From an uncultured bacterium (lineage in GTDB: Bacteria > Bacteroidota > Bacteroidia > Sphingobacteriales > Sphingobacteriaceae): DNA of 6,738 nt. The DNA lies in assembly GCA_903958995.1 (NCBI GenBank), contig CAJBVG010000081.1, positions 1 to 6,738 on the forward strand. Direction: 5' to 3'. How positions within the stretch are numbered: position 1 is the first letter of the stretch; each line of letters opens with the position of its first letter. The position numbers and the translations under genes are program-made. Below, piece by piece: positions 1 through 6,151 of this stretch. The notes under the pieces are model-generated. The model worked only from the letters and a program-made list of their open reading frames with translations. It searched no databases and was not told the DNA's origin.

Positions 1-1
1 A

Positions 2-865
2 CCTACCAATGGTTACCGCGATGAATCTTCTTACAAATTCCCTTCAGGAGCAATCTTGAATAAAGATATCAGTAAAGTTTACGATATCGATTTACGTAAA
101 GATGAAGAAGTTCAAGAGTTCGTAACCAACTCGTGGTACGAATACAAAGATGGTAAAGACAAAGGATTACATCCTTGGAAAGGAGAGAGCAAAATTAATT
201 ACAATGGCCCTCAACCACCATTCGAAAATTTAGATACAAGCAAAGAATACAGTTTCGTGAAAACACCACGTTGGAACGGACATGCCATGGAAGTAGGACC
301 TTTAGCTAGGGTGTTAGTAGGTTATGCTCGTGGTAGAGAAGATTACAAAGAAGTGGTGAATAAAGCATTAACCGATTTAGGTGTTCCAGTAACCGCATTG
401 TTCTCAACATTAGGAAGAACTGCAGCACGTGGATTAGAAAGTGTTTTAGTAGCTCAATGGGGAATAGAATTCTTCGATCAATTGATTGCAAATATTAAAG
501 CAGGTGATACAAGAATGGCGAATATGGAAAAATTCGATCATTCTACATGGCCAGCAAAAGCAATGGGTGTAGGCCATAGCGAAGCACCTCGTGGTGCACT
601 AGCACATTGGATTAACATCGAAGATGCAAAAATTGCAAACTATCAATTGGTGGTTCCAACTACTTGGAATGCTTCGCCTAGAGATGGAAAAGGACAATTA
701 TCAGCTTACGAATCGGCATTAATTGATACTCCGGTAGCTGATGAAAAACAACCTTTAGAAATCATTAGAACCATTCATAGTTTCGACCCTTGTATGGCTT
801 GTAGTGTACACATTTATGATGAACATGGTGATACCATTAGTCGCGTAAGTGTAGTTGGTGAATAA
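2..865 (+). CDS. hupL/hyaB: [NiFe] hydrogenase large subunit, C-terminal half (partial, 5' end outside window)
   Basis: This is the catalytic large subunit of a respiratory [NiFe] hydrogenase, which splits H2 at a Ni-Fe(CN)2CO centre. The reading frame is open from base 2, so the gene enters from upstream; the TTG at 56 is internal and not a start. 287 residues are visible, about half of the roughly 570-600 usual in the family. Conserved blocks in order are KTPRWNGHAMEVGPLARV (260-313), GHSEAPRGALAHW (near 572-610), SPRDGKGQLSAYESAL (about 674-721) and the C-terminal DPCMACSVH (785-811). That last block carries the CxxC pair of nickel ligands (Cys codons 791-793 and 800-802). After its His comes a 17-residue tail (812-862), the type removed by a maturation protease, and a candidate protease is encoded two genes downstream. 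The family and the operon with a cytochrome b subunit point to group 1. The subgroup, including O2 tolerance, depends on the small subunit, which is not in the window. Confidence 0.97.
   Translation, partial: PTNGYRDESSYKFPSGAILNKDISKVYDIDLRKDEEVQEFVTNSWYEYKDGKDKGLHPWKGESKINYNGPQPPFENLDTSKEYSFVKTPRWNGHAMEVGPLARVLVGYARGREDYKEVVNKALTDLGVPVTALFSTLGRTAARGLESVLVAQWGIEFFDQLIANIKAGDTRMANMEKFDHSTWPAKAMGVGHSEAPRGALAHWINIEDAKIANYQLVVPTTWNASPRDGKGQLSAYESALIDTPVADEKQPLEIIRTIHSFDPCMACSVHIYDEHGDTISRVSVVGE
809..814 (+). other. Predicted maturation cleavage site of the large subunit (His|Ile)
   Basis: The codons CAC (809-811) and ATT (812-814) encode the His|Ile bond directly after DPCMACSV. In this family the endopeptidase cuts after the His/Arg of the DPCxxCxxH/R motif once nickel has been inserted, which closes the active site. 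Cleavage here would release 17 residues ending in VVGE. The motif is seen in the sequence. Cleavage is inferred from the family and from the HupD-type protease gene at 1627. Confidence 0.85.
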
Positions 866-891
866 TTTTTAACAAATTTAAATCCATTTAT

Positions 892-1623
892 ATGGCTAAG
901 AAATATTTGTTTATTCCCAGACTACGTAGAGTGTACGTTTGGGAATTACCTGTAAGGATTTATCACTGGCTAAATGCACTAGTTTTATTAGCCTTAGTCG
1001 CTACAGGTTTTTATATCGCAAATCCATTGTCAATTATGAGTTCGAAAGAAGCCACCATGCAGTTTACCATGGGCTACGTTCGTTTCATTCACTTTGCTGC
1101 TGCGTATATTTTCTTTTTCAATTTTATGTTCAGATTATATTGGGGTTTTGTAGGTAATAAATACTCCAATTGGAAACAATTTATTCCAACTTCTCCTAAG
1201 TTTTTCAAAGAGATGTGGACCGTTTTCAAAATGGACATTTTAATGATGAAAGGTAAAGAACACATGAGTGTTGGACATAATGCTATGGCAGGGTTCATCT
1301 ACTTTTTAACATTCCTTGCCTTTTTAGTACAATGCTTAACAGGTTTTGGATTATATGCATCAATGGGTAGTTGGTGGTTCCCTCAATTATTTGCTTGGGT
1401 ACCTGCAATGCTTGGAGGTGATATATTAACACGCCAAGTTCATCATTGGGCAATGTGGGTGTTCATCTTATTCGTAGTAGTTCATGTTTACTTAGTATTC
1501 TACCATGATTATGTAGAAGGCCGAGGAGAAATGAGTAGTATGGGTGGTGGATGGAAATTCATTGAAGAAGATCAGTTTAATAATGCTGATACTCACACTC
1601 CAAATTCAACTAAAAAAGATTAA
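892..1623 (+). CDS. hupC/hyaC: Ni/Fe-hydrogenase b-type cytochrome subunit
   Basis: This 243-residue integral membrane protein anchors the hydrogenase dimer to the cytoplasmic membrane and carries electrons from the small-subunit Fe-S clusters to quinone through two b hemes. Four hydrophobic segments are visible, near residues 27-43, 65-86, 134-156 and 186-204. Histidines typical of the HupC/HyaC/HydC family are present: His25 (RIYHW), His67 (FIHFAAAY), His184/185 (QVHHW) and His198 (VVHVY). The spacing fits the bis-histidine heme ligands known for this family. The C-terminus keeps the family-like GWKFIEED stretch. The length is normal (about 220-250). The ATG at 892 lies 26 bases after the large-subunit stop, in an A/T-rich leader without a clear Shine-Dalgarno sequence. 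It puts the first conserved block (VYVWELPVRIYHW) at residue 14, as expected. It is almost certainly cotranscribed with its neighbours. Confidence 0.96.
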   Translation: MAKKYLFIPRLRRVYVWELPVRIYHWLNALVLLALVATGFYIANPLSIMSSKEATMQFTMGYVRFIHFAAAYIFFFNFMFRLYWGFVGNKYSNWKQFIPTSPKFFKEMWTVFKMDILMMKGKEHMSVGHNAMAGFIYFLTFLAFLVQCLTGFGLYASMGSWWFPQLFAWVPAMLGGDILTRQVHHWAMWVFILFVVVHVYLVFYHDYVEGRGEMSSMGGGWKFIEEDQFNNADTHTPNSTKKD

Positions 1624-1626
1624 ATC

Positions 1627-2103
1627 ATGCAACCAGAAAACAACATATTAGTACTTGGAATCGGAAACTATCTAATGGGCGACGAAGGAATTGGTGTTCA
1701 TGTAGCCAACCGTTTAGAAAAAGAAATGATTCCAGGTATCGATGTTGTTGATGGTGGCACAGGCGGATTTCATTTATTAGGTTTTTTTGAAAACTATGAG
1801 CATGTGATTTTAATTGATGCTACACTTGATAAAAACCCTATTGGTACTATAAGATTAATAAAACCTCGTTTTGCTAACGATTTCCCTCCAGCAATGAGCA
1901 CTCATGATATTGGCTTAAAAGATATGGTGAGTGCTTTACAATTACTTGATAAGATGCCTAACATTCATTTATTCGTAGTAAGCATCGAAAGCTTACAACA
2001 ACAAGGCATTGAACTCACCGCAGAAATAGAGAACGTAGTTCCTACTGTTCTTAATGATGTGAAAAAATTAATTTTTGATATTCAAGAAACAGCTGTCGTT
2101 TAA
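1627..2103 (+). CDS. hupD/hyaD: Hydrogenase maturation endopeptidase (HyaD/HupD type)
   Basis: This 158-residue nickel-dependent endopeptidase removes the C-terminal tail of the large subunit as the last step of [NiFe] site assembly, in the cytoplasm. The N-terminus shows the family signature ILVLGIGNYLMGDEGIGVH. The three residues expected to contact nickel, by analogy with HybD (Glu16, Asp62, His93), are all present: Glu20 (GDEG), Asp64 (LIDAT) and His93 (STHD). DGGTGG at 42-47 is also conserved, and the length is typical. The start ATG lies 3 bases after the cytochrome gene's stop, which implies translational coupling in one operon. The substrate is very likely the large subunit encoded just upstream, whose DPCMACSVH|I site is intact. 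Confidence 0.96.
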   Translation: MQPENNILVLGIGNYLMGDEGIGVHVANRLEKEMIPGIDVVDGGTGGFHLLGFFENYEHVILIDATLDKNPIGTIRLIKPRFANDFPPAMSTHDIGLKDMVSALQLLDKMPNIHLFVVSIESLQQQGIELTAEIENVVPTVLNDVKKLIFDIQETAVV

Positions 2104-2117
2104 TTCTAATTTTAAAT

Positions 2118-4358
2118 ATGAATCATGTTTTAAAATATGGGTTGATTTGTGTTATATTTTTATCATTTAACACTGTATTTTCTCAAAACAATAAACATCA
2201 ATTACTTTTTCTAGATTCCATTTCAAATACTCCTATACAGTATGTTTTACTGCAATCTGCAGATAAAAAGATTGTTTATAGTGGTAATGAAAATGGTATA
2301 TGTTATATTAATAAAAATAACAAATTAGCTTTTTACTCGCATTGTATTGGATATGAATCTAAATTAGTTTCCATTAATTCTGATGGAAAATCTACACAAA
2401 TAATTTACCTAAGCCCTAAAATATCTAGCCTTTCCGAAGTAACCATTCTATCTAAATCTAATTTGGGCGTATTGAAATCCATTAGTGAATTAGATATTCA
2501 TATTCGACCAATCACTAATTCTCAGGAGGTCCTAAGAATGGTGCCAGGATTATTTATTGGTCAACATGCAGGTGGTGGAAAAGCTGAACAGATTTTCCTA
2601 CGAGGTTTTGATTTAGATCATGGTACTGATATCAATATCACTGTTGATGGAATGCCAGTAAATATGGTTAGTCACGCACACGGACAAGGTTATGCAGATC
2701 TACATTTCGTAATACCTGAGTTGATTGAAAATGTAAACTTTAATAAGGGTCCATATTATGCTAATAAAGGTAATCTAACTACTGCTGGTTTTGTAGAGTT
2801 TAATACAAAAGATTATTTGAAGAAAAATTTTGTAAAAGTTGAAATAGGTGACTTCGATACCTACCGCTTTGTAAGCGGTATTAACATAATAAAGAATCAT
2901 AATAAAAGTTTGATTCTAGCAACAGAAGCTTCTTTTACGAATGGATATTTTGATAATCCACAGCGATTTTTACGAAATAATTTTTTATTGAAATATTATC
3001 AACGTATAAATAATACTCATACACTAACAAGTTCTATCTCTTATTTTAATAGTAAATGGAATGCATCAGGTCAAATCCCTTTACGTGCTTATCAAAATGG
3101 CGCCATAGGTTTCTTTGGAGCAATCGATAATAATGAGGGTGGTAACACTTCGAGATTTAACTTTAATGTTGAACTGAAATCGAAATTATCATCGAATAGC
3201 TTTCTTAAAAACCAAGTATTTATAAATAAATACGATTTTAATTTATATTCAAATTTCACCTTCTTCAAATTTGATACTATAAATGGTGATCAAATACGAC
3301 AAAAAGAATCTAGATACTTAATTGGTTCGAATTCTGAATTTCAACACAATTTGAATCTTTTTAAGATTAATTCCGATATAAAAGCAGGTATTCAATCCAG
3401 ATTTGATTTAATAGATGGTATAGAATTATCAAGAACAAAGCATAGAGATTCAACTACAATGAATTTGATGCTGGGGAATGTCAATGAATCTAATCTTAGC
3501 TTATATTATTCACAATGTTTACATATTACTAATAAATTAGATGTTACTGCTGCCCTTAGAATTGATAACGTTAACAATATTTATCAAGATCAAAAATTCA
3601 ATAATTCATCTTCTAGTTATTCATTTATTATACTTCCAAAAGTAAATTTAGAATATAATTTAAATGAGAATATTCAATTGTATTTTTATAATGGAAAAGG
3701 ATTTCACAGTTTAGATTCTAGAGTAGGTATCCTAAATTATTCAAATATTAAACTTCCTTCAGCTTATGGTTCTGATTTTGGTGGAGTATTTAAATTTCGA
3801 AAAAATATAATTTTACAAACTGCTATATGGTATTTATATCTTCAAAATGAATACATATATGTGGGTGATGAAGGGATTCTGGAATTAGGTGGTAGATCTT
3901 TTAGAAAAGGTACTGATCTCTCTTTACGTATAGAATTAAAAAGAAATTTATATGCTGATCTTGATGTCACCCTTTCAAAATCAAATTTATTAGATTTACC
4001 TACAGGTGAAAATTCTATACCACTTTCTCCAAATTTTGTAAGTGTTGGTGGATTTAGTTATCGTCAAGCTAAAGGATTTAATGGAAGTTTAAGATATCGA
4101 TTTATGAATAATCGACCTGCCAATGAAGATTATAGTGTAGTTGCCAAAGGGTATTTCATTATAGATTTCAATTTAAATTATACACTACCTAAATGGGAAT
4201 TCGGTGTAAGTGTTCAAAATCTATTGAATTCAAAATGGTATGAAACCCAATTCAATACAGAAAGTAAATTGAAAGATGAATCTTCCCCAGTATCTGAAAT
4301 ACATTTTACACCAGGATCTCCATTTTACTTAAGAGTAAACGCTGTTAAGTTATTCTAA
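2118..4358 (+). CDS. TonB-dependent outer-membrane receptor with His-rich plug, candidate metal (nickel) transporter
   Basis: This is a 746-residue outer-membrane active-transport channel powered by TonB. Residues 1-22 form a signal peptide with likely cleavage TVFS|Q. About 26-100 looks like the carboxypeptidase-regulatory-like domain common at the N-terminus of Bacteroidota receptors. About 120-230 is the plug (SQEVLRMVPGLFIGQH, then FLRGFDLDHGTD, then VDGMPVN). The rest is a beta-barrel of alternating hydrophobic strands ending in a terminal Phe (FYLRVNAVKLF). The plug holds His150, His168, His186, His188 and His196, the last three within SHAHGQGYADLH, which suggests a metal or metal-chelate ligand. 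The ATG is 14 bases after the hydrogenase protease gene with no promoter or terminator visible, so cotranscription is likely. Nickel uptake for the hydrogenase is an inference from context; iron, cobalamin or another complex is possible. The gene is visibly more AT-rich than the hydrogenase genes (10 of 60 G/C at 3601-3660 against 23 of 60 at 361-420). Confidence 0.9.
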   Translation: MNHVLKYGLICVIFLSFNTVFSQNNKHQLLFLDSISNTPIQYVLLQSADKKIVYSGNENGICYINKNNKLAFYSHCIGYESKLVSINSDGKSTQIIYLSPKISSLSEVTILSKSNLGVLKSISELDIHIRPITNSQEVLRMVPGLFIGQHAGGGKAEQIFLRGFDLDHGTDINITVDGMPVNMVSHAHGQGYADLHFVIPELIENVNFNKGPYYANKGNLTTAGFVEFNTKDYLKKNFVKVEIGDFDTYRFVSGINIIKNHNKSLILATEASFTNGYFDNPQRFLRNNFLLKYYQRINNTHTLTSSISYFNSKWNASGQIPLRAYQNGAIGFFGAIDNNEGGNTSRFNFNVELKSKLSSNSFLKNQVFINKYDFNLYSNFTFFKFDTINGDQIRQKESRYLIGSNSEFQHNLNLFKINSDIKAGIQSRFDLIDGIELSRTKHRDSTTMNLMLGNVNESNLSLYYSQCLHITNKLDVTAALRIDNVNNIYQDQKFNNSSSSYSFIILPKVNLEYNLNENIQLYFYNGKGFHSLDSRVGILNYSNIKLPSAYGSDFGGVFKFRKNIILQTAIWYLYLQNEYIYVGDEGILELGGRSFRKGTDLSLRIELKRNLYADLDVTLSKSNLLDLPTGENSIPLSPNFVSVGGFSYRQAKGFNGSLRYRFMNNRPANEDYSVVAKGYFIIDFNLNYTLPKWEFGVSVQNLLNSKWYETQFNTESKLKDESSPVSEIHFTPGSPFYLRVNAVKLF

Positions 4359-4403
4359 TTCCCTAATGTAACTAATGTCACTTCTGCTCCAAAATCAATC
4401 TTT

Positions 4404-4411
4404 TACTTTTG
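4404..4411 (+). promoter_or_regulatory. Bacteroidota-type -7 promoter element (TACTTTTG)
   Basis: TACTTTTG is an exact match to the TAnnTTTG consensus of the primary sigma factor in Bacteroidota. It sits 23 bases before the ATG at 4435, which would give a leader of roughly 15-18 bases, normal for this phylum. The upstream -33 TTG element is poor; TTCTG near 4382 is the nearest candidate. It would make the reductase gene its own transcription unit, separate from the hydrogenase-receptor operon. Such an 8-mer can occur by chance in AT-rich DNA, but its position in the only sizeable gap ahead of a gene supports it. Confidence 0.5.
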
Positions 4412-4434
4412 CTGTACAATAAACAAAACATTTT

Positions 4435-6081
4435 ATGAAATACATTATTATTGGTGCAGTTGCTGGTGGTGCTAGTACTGCTGCGCGTTTACGCAGATTA
4501 GATGAACATGCTGAAATCATTATGTTCGAAAAAGGTGAATACATCTCTTATGCTAACTGCGGATTGCCATATTACATTGGTGATGTAATTAAAGATCGTA
4601 ATAAACTTCTAATTCAAACTGCCGCTTCATTTAATCAACGTTTTAATGTTGATGTAAGAACCTTAACCGAAGTGCAATCAATCGATAATATCAATAAATC
4701 TGTTTTTGTATTGAATCAAAAAACGGGTGAAACCTATATGGAAACTTATGATAAGTTAATCTTATCTCCAGGTGCTGAACCAATTCGTCCGCCATTGCCT
4801 GGTATTACCTTGGATGGAATTTTTACCCTTAGAAATGTTAACGATACCGATTATATAAAATCATTCGTCAATCAAAAATCGGTAAAGAAAGCAGTCGTTA
4901 TTGGCGGTGGATTTATAGGTTTAGAAATGGCAGAAAATCTACACGATTTAGGAATGCAAGTAAGCATAATCGAAATGGGTAACCAAATTCTTGCACCTGT
5001 CGATTATCCTATTGCTGCTATCGTTCAACAACATATTCGCTCAAAAGGAGTAGAGCTTAAATTGAATACCGCAGTTACCGGTTTTGAGAAAAATGGTGAT
5101 GGCATCCTTGTGAAATACAATACCGATCAATCGATAGAAGCAGACGTGGTTATACTTTCTATTGGAGTTAAACCCGATACTCGTTTGCTTCAAAATACCA
5201 ATATACAATTAGGTCCAGCAAAAGGAATTTGGGTGAATGAATTCTTACAAACTTCCGACCCTGATGTATACGCTGTTGGTGATGCCATTGAATTTGAAAA
5301 TCCTATTACTCATCAGTCCATGAATACTTACCTCGCAGGACCTGCAAATAAACAAGGTAGAATTTGTGCGAATAATGTGGTGATGGGAAATAAACACTCG
5401 TACAAAGGGGCTATCAATACAGCTATTGTAAAAGTATTCGACATGACCGTTGCGGTGGCTGGTACGGCATCGAAATATTTAACACGAGGAAATGTACCAC
5501 ATATTGTTTCTACCATTCACAGCGGCTCTCATGCAGGTTATTACCTAGGTGCACAACAAATGAGTATTCAAATTGCCTTCTCTCCAGAAGATGGAACCTT
5601 GCTAAGTGCTCAAATTGCTGGGTTTGATGGAGTCGATAAACGCATCGATGTGATGTCATCTGTGATTAGTAGAAAAAGCACCATCTATGAGTTAACTGAA
5701 TTCGAACATGCTTATGCACCTCCATATTCATCAGCTAAAGACCCGGTAAACATGGCCGGATTTGTTGCAGAAAATATATTAACTAAGAAATTAAATATTT
5801 TCTATTGGGATGAATTTTCTAAAATATCTAGTGATGATTTAATAATAGATGTTAGAACATCAGATGAGTTTGCTAAAGGCTCAATACCTAACGCCATCAA
5901 CATACCTGTGGATGAAATTAGAAATAAATTGTCTGAGATTTCAAAAAATAAAAAAATACACCTATATTGTCAAGCCGGCTTACGTGGATATATTGCACAA
6001 AGAATATTAGTCCAAACCGGTTACGAAAAGGTATCCAATCTCTCTGGCGGATATCAGTTATGGGAAGCTTGTACTAGTTAA
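4435..6081 (+). CDS. FAD-dependent CoA-disulfide / polysulfide reductase fused to a rhodanese domain
   Basis: This 548-residue flavoprotein belongs to the pyridine nucleotide-disulfide oxidoreductase superfamily, in the CoADR-rhodanese (NAD(P)H:polysulfide/CoA-persulfide reductase) group. It is predicted to act in the cytoplasm. The FAD-binding start is IIIGAVAGGAS (5-14). The single redox Cys42 lies in ISYANCGLPYYIG. The NAD(P)H-binding motif is IGGGFIGLE (156-164). The second FAD motif is VYAVGDAIE, with Asp283. The dimer-domain motifs HAGYYLGA (366-373) and YAPPYSSAKDPVN (427-439) are characteristic of CoA-disulfide reductases. From about 457 follows a rhodanese domain with IIDVRTSDEF (470-479) and active-site Cys512 in CQAGLRG. 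Family members reduce CoA-disulfide, CoA-persulfide or polysulfide with NAD(P)H; the rhodanese Cys is thought to pass sulfane sulfur to the reductase site. Which substrate applies here cannot be read from sequence. The length is that of the two-domain form. It has its own predicted promoter. The rhodanese part is more AT-rich than the body. Confidence 0.93.
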   Translation: MKYIIIGAVAGGASTAARLRRLDEHAEIIMFEKGEYISYANCGLPYYIGDVIKDRNKLLIQTAASFNQRFNVDVRTLTEVQSIDNINKSVFVLNQKTGETYMETYDKLILSPGAEPIRPPLPGITLDGIFTLRNVNDTDYIKSFVNQKSVKKAVVIGGGFIGLEMAENLHDLGMQVSIIEMGNQILAPVDYPIAAIVQQHIRSKGVELKLNTAVTGFEKNGDGILVKYNTDQSIEADVVILSIGVKPDTRLLQNTNIQLGPAKGIWVNEFLQTSDPDVYAVGDAIEFENPITHQSMNTYLAGPANKQGRICANNVVMGNKHSYKGAINTAIVKVFDMTVAVAGTASKYLTRGNVPHIVSTIHSGSHAGYYLGAQQMSIQIAFSPEDGTLLSAQIAGFDGVDKRIDVMSSVISRKSTIYELTEFEHAYAPPYSSAKDPVNMAGFVAENILTKKLNIFYWDEFSKISSDDLIIDVRTSDEFAKGSIPNAINIPVDEIRNKLSEISKNKKIHLYCQAGLRGYIAQRILVQTGYEKVSNLSGGYQLWEACTS

Positions 6082-6109
6082 ATCAACTTGTATGTTTTGT
6101 CCTGTAGAT

Positions 6110-6135
6110 CGTAAAAAAATAACATTTACGTTTTT
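6110..6135 (+). terminator. Weak terminator-like hairpin with T-run
   Basis: CGTAAA (6110-6115) and TTTACG (6125-6130) form a 6-base-pair inverted repeat with a 9-base loop, followed at once by five T (6131-6135). This has the layout of an intrinsic terminator for the reductase gene, ending 16 bases before the next ATG. The stem is short and has only two G:C pairs, so it would be inefficient. It may be chance, or allow partial read-through into the downstream gene. Confidence 0.3.
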
Positions 6136-6151
6136 AAAATATTGATATAGG

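Noticed and set aside
56..58. TTG as a possible start of the hydrogenase large subunit
   Set aside because: The frame stays open to the window edge and the protein would lack the N-terminal half that every family member has; it is an internal Leu codon.
306..491. 61-codon minus-strand open frame
   Set aside because: It lies wholly inside the hydrogenase large-subunit gene, opposite strongly conserved family sequence, has no recognisable product and no promoter; it is a shadow frame.
939..1157. 72-codon plus-strand open frame
   Set aside because: It overlaps the cytochrome b gene in another frame. The real frame carries all the conserved histidines and membrane segments.
1089..1298. 69-codon minus-strand open frame
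   Set aside because: Antisense to the cytochrome b gene, with no independent support.
2109..2136. Inverted repeat ATTTTAAA / TTTAAAAT flanking the receptor start codon
   Set aside because: All pairs are A:T and each arm is itself nearly palindromic, so it is expected by chance in such AT-rich DNA. It would be too weak to act as a terminator or a start-codon switch without further evidence.
5328..5516. 62-codon minus-strand open frame
   Set aside because: Antisense to the conserved central part of the reductase, with no independent support.
6091..6099. TATGTTTTG as a promoter for the last gene
   Set aside because: It has one T too many for TAnnTTTG, and the nearby TACGTTTT (6127-6134) matches only seven of eight positions and overlaps the hairpin. 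Neither is strong enough to call.
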